A stretch of DNA of 64,000 nucleotides from Magicicada septendecula (lineage: Eukaryota > Arthropoda > Insecta > Hemiptera > Cicadidae): the NCBI GenBank assembly GCA_034769895.1, contig CM068372.1:373941258-374005257 (forward strand). The letters run 5' to 3'. A model generated the notes under the pieces. That model was not told where the DNA came from and made no database searches. It saw nothing but the letters and a program-made list of their open reading frames with translations. Each line of letters opens with the position of its first letter. Position 1 is the stretch's first letter. Of this stretch, positions 49,071 to 59,582 are shown one piece after another. The translations under genes and the position numbers were made by a program.

Positions 49071-52000
49071 ACATCCAGTAAGAATTCTATTAGATTCAGG
49101 ATCTCAAGCAAACTTCTGTACCATGAGTTTCGCACGCCGCATGGGTCTAAAATTAACCAAGTCTCAACTACCCGTCACTGGTATAAACAATTCCCTACGT
49201 CAAGCTGACTTTAGTACAAGGGTAAGGCTGAATTCTTGTTACAAGGATTTCAATCTGTACGTGCATTGCGCTGTGCTTCTCAGTATTACGAATAATCTCC
49301 TCACAGAATCGTTTAATATTTCATCCCTAAATATACCAAAAAACATATTCTTAGCTGACCCGCAACTAAACTTTTCTTCACAAATCGACATATTACTTGG
49401 TGCCCAGTACTATTTACAATTGATTCAACCTATTAAATTCATCCGCAGCCCACACTTTCCCATAATACAGGAGACAAAATTGGGATTCATCCTTGCTGGT
49501 AACCTGCCCTTTAATGTCGACATGACAAAACCTGTTTCATCATTTATAGCGTGCGAAGTTAACAATGCAATTTCATCGCAATTAAAAGACTTCTGGCAAT
49601 TGGAGGACGTTGCAGTCCGTACTCCCACAGTTGAGGACTCAGAATGTGAAAGTCATTTTATCGCTAACACTTTCCGCAATGCAATAATAGTGGTAGATTT
49701 GTTTTGTCCCTACTTCGCAGGGGATACAACTCTCATTTGGGCGATTCTCTTCTCGGAGCTATTCGCAGATTTCAATCACTGGAACTTAAGTTCAAGCAGA
49801 ACCCTGCTCTTCATAAAGACTATAGTAAATTCATGCAGGAATATTTAACTCTGGGTCACATGTCTTTGCTTGATTCTTACGATTTGTCAGTCAATAAGTC
49901 AGACACCTTCTACTTACCGCACCATTCGGTTTTTAAAGGCTCTAGTATAACCACTAAATTGCGAGTTGTTTTCGACGGCTCTGCCAAAACAACAAATAAT
50001 TTGTCCTTAAACAAATGGTCCTGGACACATTAATGGTTTGTCCCACGGTCCAGCAGGATCTTTTTTCAATTATGTCTCGGTTTAGAATGCACCGACACGT
50101 CCTCATTTCGGACATTGAAAAAATGTACCGTCAAATTTTATTTACTCCCAGGGATTCTAATTTGCAACGAATTGTTTGGCACGACGCCCCCCATAGGGAA
50201 CTTCAACACTTCGCCTTGAGGACAGTCACATATGGGACTGCAAGCGCTTCATTTCTGGCCACAAGATGTTTGGCACAAATAGCCCAGGAAAACAAAACTC
50301 AACACCCTATAGCCTGTTCTGCTATCGCAGACGATTTCTATGTGGACGATCTCATGACCGGCTCAGATAACCCACACATTTTATCACAAATGAAGTCCAA
50401 CATTACAAATTTATTAAGTCAATACGGGTTTACTTTGCACAAGTGGTTTTCCAATGATCAAACCATTATAACTTCACACGCCAACTCTTCCCCCGACTTT
50501 AACAAGAATCAAACTATACGTATGTTGGGTATTCAATGGGACATTAACGATGTGTGTTTCATATATAGTTTTCAAAGAAATTTTGAAGTGGAGGTATTTA
50601 ACAAGAGAAGGGTATTATCTGTTATCGCCGGAATTTACGACCCATTAGGACTTATTGGCCCGGTTACATTTTGGTGCAAACATTTCATGCAGATACTGTG
50701 GTTAATGGGAACAAGTTGGGACGACCCCCTGTCAGACTCATTATCTAATCAATGGGTAGAACTTTATGCTCAGTTGATATCAGACACTTATTTTAAGACT
50801 CCAAGATCCGTAAAGAATTTAAATAATTCCCAAATCATTTCATTTCAACTCCATGGGTTTGCTGACGCTTCAGTAAAGGGTTACGCGTGCTGCATTTATG
50901 TGCGAACGGTGTATTCAAACCACAGCATTTCGTCAAACTTATTATGCTCTAAATCTAGAGTCACTCCCTTAAAGCAGGTAACATTACCCCGACTTGAACT
51001 TTGCGCCTGTCTCTTATTGGCTCAGTTGGTTTCCAAGGTTGTAAACGCTGTGAGTTATAAATTTGACGAATTGTATTTTTACTCCGACTCAATGATCGCC
51101 TTACACTGGATTCACCAGCAGTCTTCCAGATGGAAAGTATTTGTTTCCAACTGCGTTGTGGAGATACAGCGACTCACTGCAAAGGGTACCTGGCATCATG
51201 TCTCCTCACATAACAACCCTACTGACATCCTATCGCGTGGTTGTCTACCCCGCTTTTTACACTGTCACCCACAATGGTGGTATGGTCCATCCTGGTTGTC
51301 CAATGAGTCATCAGCATGGCCCACCAGTGCTTTCGATCCCCATTCACCTTGCACTCATCCCGATCTTGATCAAGGAAAACGTAAACAAGTCCAAACCACA
51401 CTGGTTGCCACTTCACTACGCCTAATTACTTTGAAAACTACTCTTCGCTTTCAAAACTTCTTCGTGTATTTTCTTACTGCCTTCGATTCATTCAGAACTC
51501 TAGACTTCCCATAGCTGACAGAAACACTTCTTTTTTAACTTGCAATGAGCTACATGGCACACTTTTGATTTTTATTCGTCAGTCCCAGCTATCGCACTTT
51601 AATACCGAAATCAAGGAACTTGAGGCACAATGCTCTATCCCTAATAATAGCAAAATTCTTTCACTTAACCCCTTTATGGACAATACGGGGATATTACGCG
51701 TGGGTGGACGCCTTCAGCACTCCCAGCTCACCTATGATAGCAAACACCAAATCATACTCCACCCGCATTCTCATCTCAGTAAACTAATCATAGAAGGTGA
51801 GCATCTTCGTCTACTCCATGCAGGGATACAATTGACACAGTACTCTCTACGTCAGAAATACTGGATAATCAATGATAAATCATACATACGATCAGTAATA
51901 CACAAATGCATCACTTGCTTTCGATTCCGTGCAAGGGGCTCAAGCCAATTATTAGGTCAATTACCCTCTTCCTGAGTTACTCCTTCTAAGCCATTTTCTC

Positions 52001-52904
52001 AATGTGCAGTTGATTACGCCGGTCCTGTATTTATACGTGAGGGCGGGCAGCGTTCAAAATCGATTTCAAAGGCTTATATTTCTCTATTTATATGCATGGC
52101 CACTAAGGCCATTCACCTTGAATTAGTTTCAGATCTCACCTCAGATGCTTTCATAGCAGCCTTAAGATGTTTTATAGCTCGAAGAGGCATCCCTTCACAG
52201 ATATTTTCTGACAATGGTACAAATTTTTGTCGTGCTAGCAGTACACTTCATGCCTTATAAAAACTTCTCCAGTCAAACGAATTTGAACAGACTACCCAGG
52301 ACTTCACCAGTGCCCAAGGTGTCAAATGGTCCTTTATTCTCCCGTCAGCACCTCATTTCGGTGGCCTGTGGGAGAGTGGAGTCAAGAGCGTCAAGTTTCA
52401 TTTGCGGCGCGTTGTCGGCAGAACCATTCTCACGTTTGAAGAATATTACACCATTTTAACTCAAATAGAGTCCTGCCTCAACTCACACCCCTTGTTCGCC
52501 ATCTCAAATGACTCTGGGGATCCCGAGCCTTTGACTCCAGCCCACTTCTTTGTTGGTTCTCCACTCACTTCACTCCCGGAACCTGACTATTCCGAAGTCA
52601 AAATTGGTCGCTTGGGTAGATGGCAGCTGCTGCAAAGATTCACCCACTCTATATGGAAGAGTTGGTCAAGGGATTATTTGCACCAGTTGCAACAGATGGT
52701 GTCACCAGTCAAAAAACTTGGCTTCCGGACAACTCGTCCTTATTTTGGAAGATAATCCCCCCCCTGCAGTGGAAACGTGGTGTAGTCACTCAGGTCCATT
52801 TGGGTCAGGATTCCCTAGTGCGCGTAGCGGATGTTCACACCGCAAACGGCATCCTACGTAGGCCCATTCACAAATTATGCCCACTTCCAGTGGCCTCAGA
52901 TTAA
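49071..52904 (+). pseudogene. BEL-2 gag-pol, part after the hAT-1 insertion
   Basis: Resumes at the protease (LLDSGSQANFCTM). Then comes reverse transcriptase (SDIEKMYRQILF; FYVDDLMTG near 50340), RNase H (GFADASVKGYACC; LYFYSDSMIALHWIHQQ), the integrase zinc region (HPHSHLSKLIIEGEH, CITCFRFRA), the integrase core (about 52010-52560) and the family's C-terminal segment (NGILRRPIHKLCPLP). The same order holds in BEL-1. It is a fossil with several breaks. Confidence 0.85.
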
Positions 52905-53034
52905 TCCCACTACAACGTTCAAATGACATGTACTATTTACTTATACTTTTATCACATTCTCGTGCTTCATGCCCGGGACATACCCCGGGTGATCGCATGC
53001 TTTCCATTTGTTATTGTGTTATTGTTATTATCAT

Positions 53035-53300
53035 ATCATTATGTATTATTGAAAATTTTTGGGTGTTACTATTCTATTATTATGTAATGTCAATTATTAT
53101 GTCTTTCTTATTATCATATTACTGTATTATGTATTATTGAATTTTTGGGTGTTATTATTCTATTATTATGTAATGTCAATTATTATGTCTTTCTCATTAT
53201 CATATTATTATGTATTATTGAATTTTTGGGTGTTATTATTTTATTATTATGTCATGTCAATTATTATGCCTTTTTATTATTGTATTATTATGTATCCATA
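53035..53300 (+). repeat. Tandem repeat in the BEL-2 3' interior
   Basis: About three units of some 85 bp, each with GAATTTTTGGGTGTTATTATT and TATGTAATGTCAATTATTATG words. It lies in the untranslated region before the 3' LTR. Open frames across it are low-complexity artefacts. Confidence 0.8.
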
Positions 53301-53392
53301 TCATATTATTATGTATTATTTTGTCTGTCTTATGATACACTATTCGTATAATAACTCAAAACGCAAAATCGCCCGATTTTGTGCGGGCAGTA

Positions 53393-53809
53393 TGTTAAAC
53401 TTTGTACCTTTAATAACTGCATATGTAAACAGCTGGTTCGTGCAGTGACGTCATCCCCCCCCCCGCTAAACTACTACCAGCGTGTTTCAATACGCTGCTC
53501 GCAGTTCAAGTGAGTTAACTGTTAAACTCTGACCGGACAACAGCCTTCATCGCCGCGGCTATGTAACTCCTTCAAATCGGAAGATTACTTCAATTTATTC
53601 TTATATTTTTCAGTGCTTATTTAATTCCTACTTTGGCAATGTATGCCACGCGACACTGCACGGGCCATGCAGTCATTTTTACAAACATTTAAATAAACGG
53701 TTAATTCAAAATAAGTCCACTATGTTATTTCATATTATCCAACTTATTATACCAGCATCAAGCTGTAAGACTAACTCAAGAAATATTCGAGAGCGTCGAA
53801 GACGTAACA
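53393..53809 (+). repeat. 3' LTR of BEL-2
   Basis: Partner of 38236-38654, followed by AGTCA. TGACGTCA is conserved at 53446-53453. Confidence 0.92.
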
Positions 53810-54227
53810 AGTCATTTCATGAAAAATTGTCCATTTTACAACCTATTTATGTGCAAAAAAATGAGCGAAATCGGAACGCGCGATTTCAAACTTCAGCCAT
53901 TTTGTTTTGATTCACATTTTTTGCTAATTTTAGGTCTTGACCCTGGAGGAAATTGTTATAAAGAAAAATCGACTTCAGTTTCTGATTTCAAATGACCAGA
54001 ACGAGTTGTGGGATGTACCCCCTTTTTTTCAAAATTTACGGAAGCGGCAACTTAGCATCCTCACAAATGGGCAGTTTTGCATAAAATATAAAAAAAAATT
54101 TTTCATGTACTGAAAGAGTCAATAAATCTGTCATTAAATTTTCAAATAAAAGCCTTTCATACATTCTGAAAAAAAATTCCCAAAAACACCTTCGTTTTGG
54201 GGCCCGAACAGTAGACTACTCCCTTAA

Positions 54228-55006
54228 AGATGACGGACTTGCATGCATTGAATGTTTAAATATTTCTCGATTCCGAAGTTTGAGCAACAATAGCAATGCC
54301 ACTCAGTAATCTCATGCCGAACTTCGCTTGGTATAAAAAGAATTTTTCTCAGAAATCGCTCAAAACCAAAAAGACGCGGTGTGAGTCAACAAATGAAGAT
54401 CGGTGTAGTGCGACAGACAAAGATAGCCTCTCGCTCCTAGCAAGGAATGATCTCGGATCAATTTTTGTTTTGTGCGAAATGCGAGAGTATTTTATTAAAT
54501 TAATAAAACATGTGGTCTAATAAATTCCACTATGTGTTGAAATGTATCTCTTAAACAAACATTACATTAATAAGATAGGTTTCATTGTTTTCTTGTTTCA
54601 TTGATTCGAAGAAATAAAATTGAATTTTGGTCCAACATTAAAGGGATATTCGAAAAAATTGAAATCATAACTTCATTATCTTGATTCAAACAAATATACG
54701 ATTACTTTAATACCTTTACTTTCATATTAATTCTCAATTCATTAATTCAATGGAAATTTCATCGAATCAACCGAATATGACATTATCGTATTTAACGCTC
54801 CGAGTTTTTAAATCAATGTTCTATTCTATTGTACTAAATAATTTTTTATTCAGTGAAGTCTGTTAGGAGTCAGAGATATGTAGATATGCATATTGTTATA
54901 GTGAAATAATTAAATAATTATTTAAAAACTAAAAACATAAAGGTGGAATTTTACCTCCCACTGCTCCTTGTAGGGTTAATAAATTAGAACAATTACCGCA
55001 ACTTAC
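54228..55006. other. Intron sequence of hAT-2, right of the TTAA element
   Basis: AT-rich sequence without a supported gene. It ends at a GTAAGT splice donor read on the minus strand (55001-55006). Confidence 0.45.
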
Positions 55007-55110
55007 CGTCTGGATTGAAGAAATTTTTTGATGGAACCGGTAAATTTCTTCGCATTTATTTCTTTTTCAATGTTTCTTTTCCGATTCTGTGCACCGGGAA
55101 GTTTTTTTTC
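55007..55110 (-). pseudogene. hAT-2 transposase, probable exon 1
   Basis: On the minus strand this encodes KKLPGAQNRKRNIEKE and then KFTGSIKKFLQS, the conserved basic N-terminus of ZMYM1-like hAT transposases. It ends at a strong donor GTAAGT. The acceptor before 36101 would join it to exon 2. An A-run near the start appears to have slipped, because the nearby ATG is out of frame. It is assigned to hAT-2 rather than hAT-1 because hAT-1 carries its own N-terminus. Confidence 0.6.
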
Positions 55111-55339
55111 ACATCAACCATCTGCAAATATTAAAATTAATGCTAATAATCTGTATTTCTCGCCGCTAGCCCGTGTTTCGATTGCCATACATTTTTAGGT
55201 CAGGTTAACTCTATAAGTAAAATTGATAAAATAAGTAGAATCGATAAAATTTACTTACTTTTCAGGTTTCAAATAAATAATAGTCGATCCGGTTGAATAA
55301 TGGCGATAAAAAATAAGATTATATCCTGAAGATGTTGAG

Positions 55340-55470
55340 GTTTAATGGCGGGAGCAGTCAATAATAACAATTGAAAGAAACAAAATTAATTATGCTTTTA
55401 ACGTTTCGGTCACCATCGTGACCCTCATCAGAAATTTATTGGACTGTAGGCCTATCATAAAAAATTTCAC
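55340..55470 (-). mobile_element. Penelope-type 3' tail, minus strand
   Basis: The minus strand carries CTGATGA, a perfect six-base stem (GGTCAC/GTGACC) around a GATG loop, then GAAACG and an A-rich tail toward 55340. This resembles the tail at 37.9 kb, although the stem sequence differs and suggests another family. The upstream boundary is not resolved. Confidence 0.4.
55403..55431 (-). ncRNA. Hammerhead-ribozyme-like motif with canonical core
   Basis: The minus strand reads CTGATGA, an unpaired G, GGTCAC-GATG-GTGACC, then GAAAC. The core words match the hammerhead consensus exactly. Stems I and III were not established. Confidence 0.45.
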
Positions 55471-55959
55471 AAACTTAATTACAATGTTTCCTTAAAATTA
55501 ATTTGTTTAAAACATACGTCAGTAATAATTTTTGCTTTGTTTGATAACAAACTGTAGAAACAACTGAACACTAGTCAAAACACTTTATAAAAAGTAAAAA
55601 AAACCACAACATTAATGCACAAAATACACTTTAAAAGCATTAAAAATACAAAATTCACACCTTTTGAATAAGAAAAATATAATAATAATGAAACATTAAA
55701 TATAAAATATTTCGTACAAAGATTCTGTAGGAACTAAAACTACGGATTGACCATAGACAACTGAAGAGTTTTCCATGGAAATAAAGTAAAATATTGGAAA
55801 AAAGGTGTGAAAAAAGGAAGGGAAGGAAACATACTAACTGTGACCATGTGTTTACCCAATGAGAAAAGATCTAGATTTTTTCGTTATAGCAGAAAATAAT
55901 CATATCCTGTTTACATAACATTCAAATAATGCCCCTCTTATAAATTGGTTAGAATTACG
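55471..55959. other. AT-rich stretch, nothing recognised
   Basis: No open frame or repeat with a partner in the window was found here. Confidence 0.3.
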
Positions 55960-56100
55960 GTCGTACACTTGGTTCCAAAAGTAGTTACCCACAAAAAATT
56001 TTATGATTTTACACCCGTAACAGTGGGTATCGGGAAACTCTTCGAATCATTTGCCCTTTTTGAACACATGTTTTCAGCGCATAATATGCAAAAAACTAAA
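55960..56100. repeat. Copy 1 of an unidentified dispersed repeat
   Basis: About 135 bp beginning ACACTTGGTTCCAAAAGTAG matches 58225-58366 in direct orientation at roughly 85 percent by eye. Its family is unknown. Confidence 0.75.
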
Positions 56101-56498
56101 GTCTGCAAATTCGCCAACGTATGTTGTAGTGACAATAAAAATATTGCTAATCTCAATGAAATTTGATTTTTCAAAATCAGACAATATGAACCGAAGATAG
56201 TGAAATAAATTAATTTGCGCAAATGCAAAATAACTTTCGCAAATATGCACCGATTTTCACTTATCAAAATTTAATTAAATTGTTGAAATTTGAATAATTA
56301 TCATGAATGAAATTTACATACATAATTGTTTTATTTACAAAATGTATATTTTTACACTTAATATTACAAAAGTCTATATGTAAGTATAGAAAATGCCATG
56401 AAAAATGTTTCTCAATGGAATTTTATTGCCCCGACTGAGATTTAGAATCTTTCTTAATATTATGAATATGAATATGAATATCCGACGTAGAATAATCC

Positions 56499-57282
56499 AT
56501 GTCAAATAAAACAGGTGAAGTAGAAAAATCTGTCTTGAGTGAGGAAGAAGCTATGTCAACAAAAATATCTGCAGTAGAAAACTCAATGGCAAACATAAGA
56601 GAACAAATTAAAAGTGAAGTTGAGCAGTGCCTGAAGATGCAACCAAAACAATTTTCTGAACAGACTGTACCAATGATAAAGACAGAACAGGCACAGAAAA
56701 TAGGTTAATAGAGAAAGTCACTTTGCCTGCAGTAGGGACAGTTCATGTCAAAGCTCCAACCTTTGACGGAAGCAGTCACTGGGCAACATACCTCCGCCAA
56801 TTTGAAGCTGCTGCATGTGCAAATAATTGGACAGAGAAAGACAAGGCTGGTTCACTCAGTCTCTCATTAAAAGGACCCGCAGCAGAACTACTACAGAAAG
56901 TGGTACCTGACAGCCAAAACATCTATGCCGAATTGATAAAAGCTCTGGAATTACGGTATGGTGATAAACATTTGCGAGATGTGTATTACGCTCAGTTGAG
57001 AACAAGACGACAATGTTCCGAGGAGAGTCTTCAAGAGTTTGAAGCAAGTATCGACAGATTGATTAGATCAGCCTATCCTGAAGCACCAGAAGATTTTCGA
57101 ATAAGGTTTCCAGTGCAGACATTTATTGATGGCATCGGACATTGTGAACTTCAGCAAGTGTTACGAATGGCAAGACACCAAAATAGCTCAGAAGCTCTTG
57201 TTCACGCCTTAGATTTTGAAGCTGCCAAGTCAGCATCCCGCTACATTAATGGGTTTGTGCCATCACATTGCAGTCAGAAGCA
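56499..57282 (+). pseudogene. Gypsy-type gag fragment
   Basis: The plus strand encodes a short acidic coiled-coil start (MSNKTGEVEKSVLSEEEAM) and then a Ty3/Gypsy Gag domain (VHVKAPTFDGSSHWATYLRQF; LSLSLKGPAAELL; LELRYGDKHLRDVYYAQL; FVQ-type FPVQTFIDGIG). It is cut at 57283 by a hAT-type end. No LTRs or pol were found with it. It is a fossil fragment with at least one break. Confidence 0.7.
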
Positions 57283-57380
57283 GAGGTGGCCCTACCCGAG
57301 GGTGCAAGGGGTGCATGGCACCCAGGCGCCAAGTCCAGGGGGGCGCCGAAGCCTTAAGTAGGAAATGTACTCTAATTAAT
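57283..57380. mobile_element. hAT-type terminal fragment
   Basis: CAGAGGTGGCCCTACCC, followed by GGTGCAAGGGGTGCATGGC and a G-rich GGGGGGCGCC block, resembles the right end of hAT-1 read inward. The other end was not found, so the extent is uncertain. Confidence 0.45.
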
Positions 57381-57797
57381 TTAAGTTAATTTTTGTTTAG
57401 GTACAACTTAGATACGTATAACAAATCAGGCATGACGTTTTACTGGAAAATCAATTTCTACTTCGGAATTACTGCAAAATCAAGCATCAGTGATTATGTC
57501 AACAGCATCCCCGCAATTTAGGTGATAGCGCCCCAACTTACAATCACCTTACAGTATAATTAAGATTGCGACTCTGAAAACCATGCCCCCCCCCACCACC
57601 ACTTGCAATTACGTGGTCTGTGGGTCTCAATCGACGCCCTAAATCAACCTTATACATGGAGAAAAATTATATTTAAAAATTACCATACTATATAGCAATG
57701 TAGGCGCAGACTAGAAAAATAATAAATAGCGAGTTAAGGGCATGCCAAACCCTGCATATCGACAATTCACAATTTCTAATTTTTGTCAATAAGTATC
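57381..57797. other. No gene recognised
   Basis: Unremarkable sequence that may continue the hAT-type fragment. A C-run occurs near 57587. Confidence 0.3.
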
Positions 57798-58035
57798 TGC
57801 CTTTACAAAAATCGGGTTTTGTTACGACCTCGACAATCATTCAAAGATTACCCATGGCAAATTTCAAACTGATCGGTTGAGTAGTTTTTGAGATTTTTGG
57901 TCACTAAATAACTGATAAAAACAATTTTCGTGAAAAAAATCTTGAAAACTATTCAACCGATCAGTTTAAAATTTGACATGCGTAATGTTTGAATGATTGC
58001 CGAGGTCATAACAAAACCCAATTTTTGAAAAATCA
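57798..58035. repeat. Large inverted repeat (foldback)
   Basis: Arms of about 107 bp (57798-57904 and 57929-58035) share GGGTTTTGTTA-GACCTCG-CAATCATTC and AAACTGATCGGTTGA with a number of mismatches, around a 24-base spacer. It could be a hairpin MITE. No target duplication was identified. Confidence 0.75.
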
Positions 58036-58224
58036 GATATTTATTATTAGGGGTAGAAGATTTGGTGCCTTTTATCAGAGCAAAAAATTGTTCCCATAAT
58101 GAACACTTGAGCGCTACGATGCAGAAGGCGCATTATAAGGTGCATGTGCGCTCAAAGACAGTAATACATTGTCTTTGTTACACTCATTTGTTAATATACC
58201 TAATGGAGTGCGCAAACCTGTATG

Positions 58225-58366
58225 TATTACACTTGGTTCCAAAAGTAGTGCCCAACAAAAAATTGTATGATTTTACACCCGTAACAGTAGGTGTCGCGAA
58301 ACTCTTCGAAGCATTTGCCCTTTTTGAACACGTGTTTTCCGTGCATAATATACAAAACACTAAAAT
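58225..58366. repeat. Copy 2 of an unidentified dispersed repeat
   Basis: Direct-orientation relative of 55960-56100. The two copies flank the gag fragment and the foldback, but they lack LTR-like ends, so they are not called LTRs. Confidence 0.75.
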
Positions 58367-58610
58367 GGACAATAAAATCCAAGAAGTAAAATTGTTATGC
58401 TATTTTTGTAATTTTACTTCTATATTAAGTCAGGTTTTATACAAACTGTAAAAAAAAAACCACTACTTAAAATCTTTGTAAATCTTGGGAGGAGGAGGTT
58501 TATCCTCCCAAAAAGAGTGGTATTATAAATATAACATTTGTACCGTTTGTAATAAAATGAATGTCAAACTTTGACAGTTTTAGATAAATTTGTATATAAA
58601 TGTTATATAG

Positions 58611-58790
58611 AAGCTAGAAATTACTGAAAGGCGAGACCAAGCAGTCAGAAGGAAAGCTGCAGTCGATGGAAATCAGAAGCTGAAGGAGATTGATTCAGAG
58701 CTGCAGACTCAGAAACATGCAGAACAATTAGAAAAGAGACTGGCAAGAGCAGAGACTTCTAGAAGTAGGAACAGACTGATTTCACACAGG
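58611..58790 (+). CDS. Internal exon of a coiled-coil protein (probable host gene)
   Basis: A 180-bp stop-free block encodes exactly 60 residues, starting KLEITERRDQAVRRKAAVDG and ending RSRNRLISHR. It is bounded by an AG (58609-58610) and a strong donor GTAAGT (58791). Composition is rich in K, R, E and Q with heptad spacing, as in a continuous helix. The KLE-ERR pattern faintly recalls stathmin-domain repeats, but I cannot assign a family. It matches no transposon family and is compatible in phase with the exon at 63506, so a host gene is the best reading. The upstream pyrimidine tract is weak, and the start of the gene is not identified. Confidence 0.55.
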
Positions 58791-59136
58791 GTAAGTAAGT
58801 ATAAGAAATACTGGCTATTTTTATGTGACACATAATGTTAACCATATATACAAAACACAACTGAAATCTGGTGTGGGCCGTAGAATTCTGAAGTGAAGTT
58901 GAAAAGTAACTTTCATGTGTTTACCATCACTTACAGTTAGAGTAACGGTGAAATAATTGGTTTATTATGATCTCATGTATACCAAAGTTGATCCAATATT
59001 GTTATAGACTCAGTTTTATTTTTGTCTGCAAGGTAGCAGTAACTTTGAACTGCATACTACTGACAATTTTAGAAATGAGTCAGCACAGTGTACAATTACT
59101 TAGAAGTTTAATTAAGAAAGTTGTGTTAGTGGTTAT
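58791..59136 (+). other. Start of the probable 4.7-kb intron
   Basis: No gene was recognised between the donor and the first hairpin. Confidence 0.4.
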
Positions 59137-59319
59137 AATCACAAACAGAATTATCATTGTTGCACACCACTATAGAAAAATATTCCGATTAGCGCTTTCA
59201 AGCTTCTCAGCTCATCGTCAGATCATTTTCCGATCTGACGATGAGCTGAGAAGCTTGAAAGCGCTAATCAGAATAATTTTTCTATAGTGGTGTGCAACGG
59301 TGATAATTCTGTTTGTAAT
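59137..59319. repeat. Near-perfect 88-bp-arm palindrome
   Basis: Arms 59137-59224 and 59232-59319 are inverse copies with only a few mismatches and a 7-base loop. Inside the arms is CTGACGATGAGCT, then AGCTTGAAAGC, a variant of the motif at the Penelope tails. It is probably a head-to-head pair of truncated insertions or a hairpin element. Confidence 0.85.
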
Positions 59320-59482
59320 TACTTAGAACATGTGTTCAACATTACATTCTCTCAGAGTTATCAGTAACTGTTAGTTCTCGATATCTGGTTCCCTGCTCTG
59401 ACTGTTTGAGGAGTTCACATCCCATATCCAGTTGTGTATCACAGTATCAATTTCTGTAGTATCTGTACAAATACACAAACAT

Positions 59483-59582
59483 TTTTGTAATAAACCACAA
59501 AGTCCTAAATAAACCTCGATGAATGTAACAGATTTTGTAATAAACCACAAAGTCCTAAATAAACCTCAACGAATGTAACAGA
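59483..59582 (+). repeat. Two-unit 50-bp tandem duplication
   Basis: The units start TTTTGTAATAAACCACAAAG at 59483 and 59533 and differ at a few bases. The second runs into the left arm of a foldback. Confidence 0.9.

Larger units (their letters stand above)
38236..53809 (+). mobile_element. BEL/Pao LTR retrotransposon BEL-2, split by hAT-1
   Basis: LTRs 38236-38654 and 53393-53809 (about 418 bp each) begin TGTTAAACTTTGTACC. The target duplication is AGTCT/AGTCA at 38231-38235 and 53810-53814. The interior encodes a BEL gag-pol clearly related to BEL-1. The LTRs differ at roughly 18 positions by eye (about 4 percent), so it is older than BEL-1. It is broken: the hAT-1 insertion plus roughly five or six other breaks. 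Confidence 0.9.
37041..54223. mobile_element. TTAA-flanked non-autonomous element, expanded to 17 kb by insertions
   Basis: The left end GGGGGTAGTCTACT (37041) is preceded by TTAA. The right end AGTAGACTACTCCC (to 54223) is its inverse and is followed by TTAA (54224-54227). With the nested Penelope and BEL-2 insertions set aside, only about 0.65 kb belongs to the element, which fits a piggyBac-type MITE. No transposase is seen in its own sequence. Confidence 0.75.
30890..55140 (-). mobile_element. hAT-2, a ZMYM1-like hAT transposon swollen by nested insertions
   Basis: The left end starts CAGTGGCAGCCCTAGCC, a hAT-type terminal repeat, next to O sequence. A minus-strand transposase occupies 31264-36101 (exon 2), with a short exon 1 at 55007-55110. 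The right terminal repeat and the matching 8-bp duplication were not found, so the right boundary given is only a minimum. Insertions inside: piggyBac (32350-34876) in exon 2, and the TTAA element (37041-54223) in the intron with everything nested in it. It is dead as an autonomous element. Confidence 0.65.

Noticed and set aside
53059-53448. Overlapping Tyr/Leu/Ile-rich frames that look like membrane proteins
   Set aside because: They follow the AT-rich tandem repeat before the BEL-2 3' LTR and are artefacts of it.
30890-57380. Treating the hAT-type end at 57283 as the right end of hAT-2
   Set aside because: It is in the wrong orientation and does not match the inverse of the left terminal repeat at 30890, and no shared 8-bp duplication was found.
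55960-58366. Direct repeats considered as LTRs around the gag fragment
   Set aside because: They are only about 135 bp, lack TG...CA-type ends and a primer site, and diverge strongly, so LTR status is not supported.
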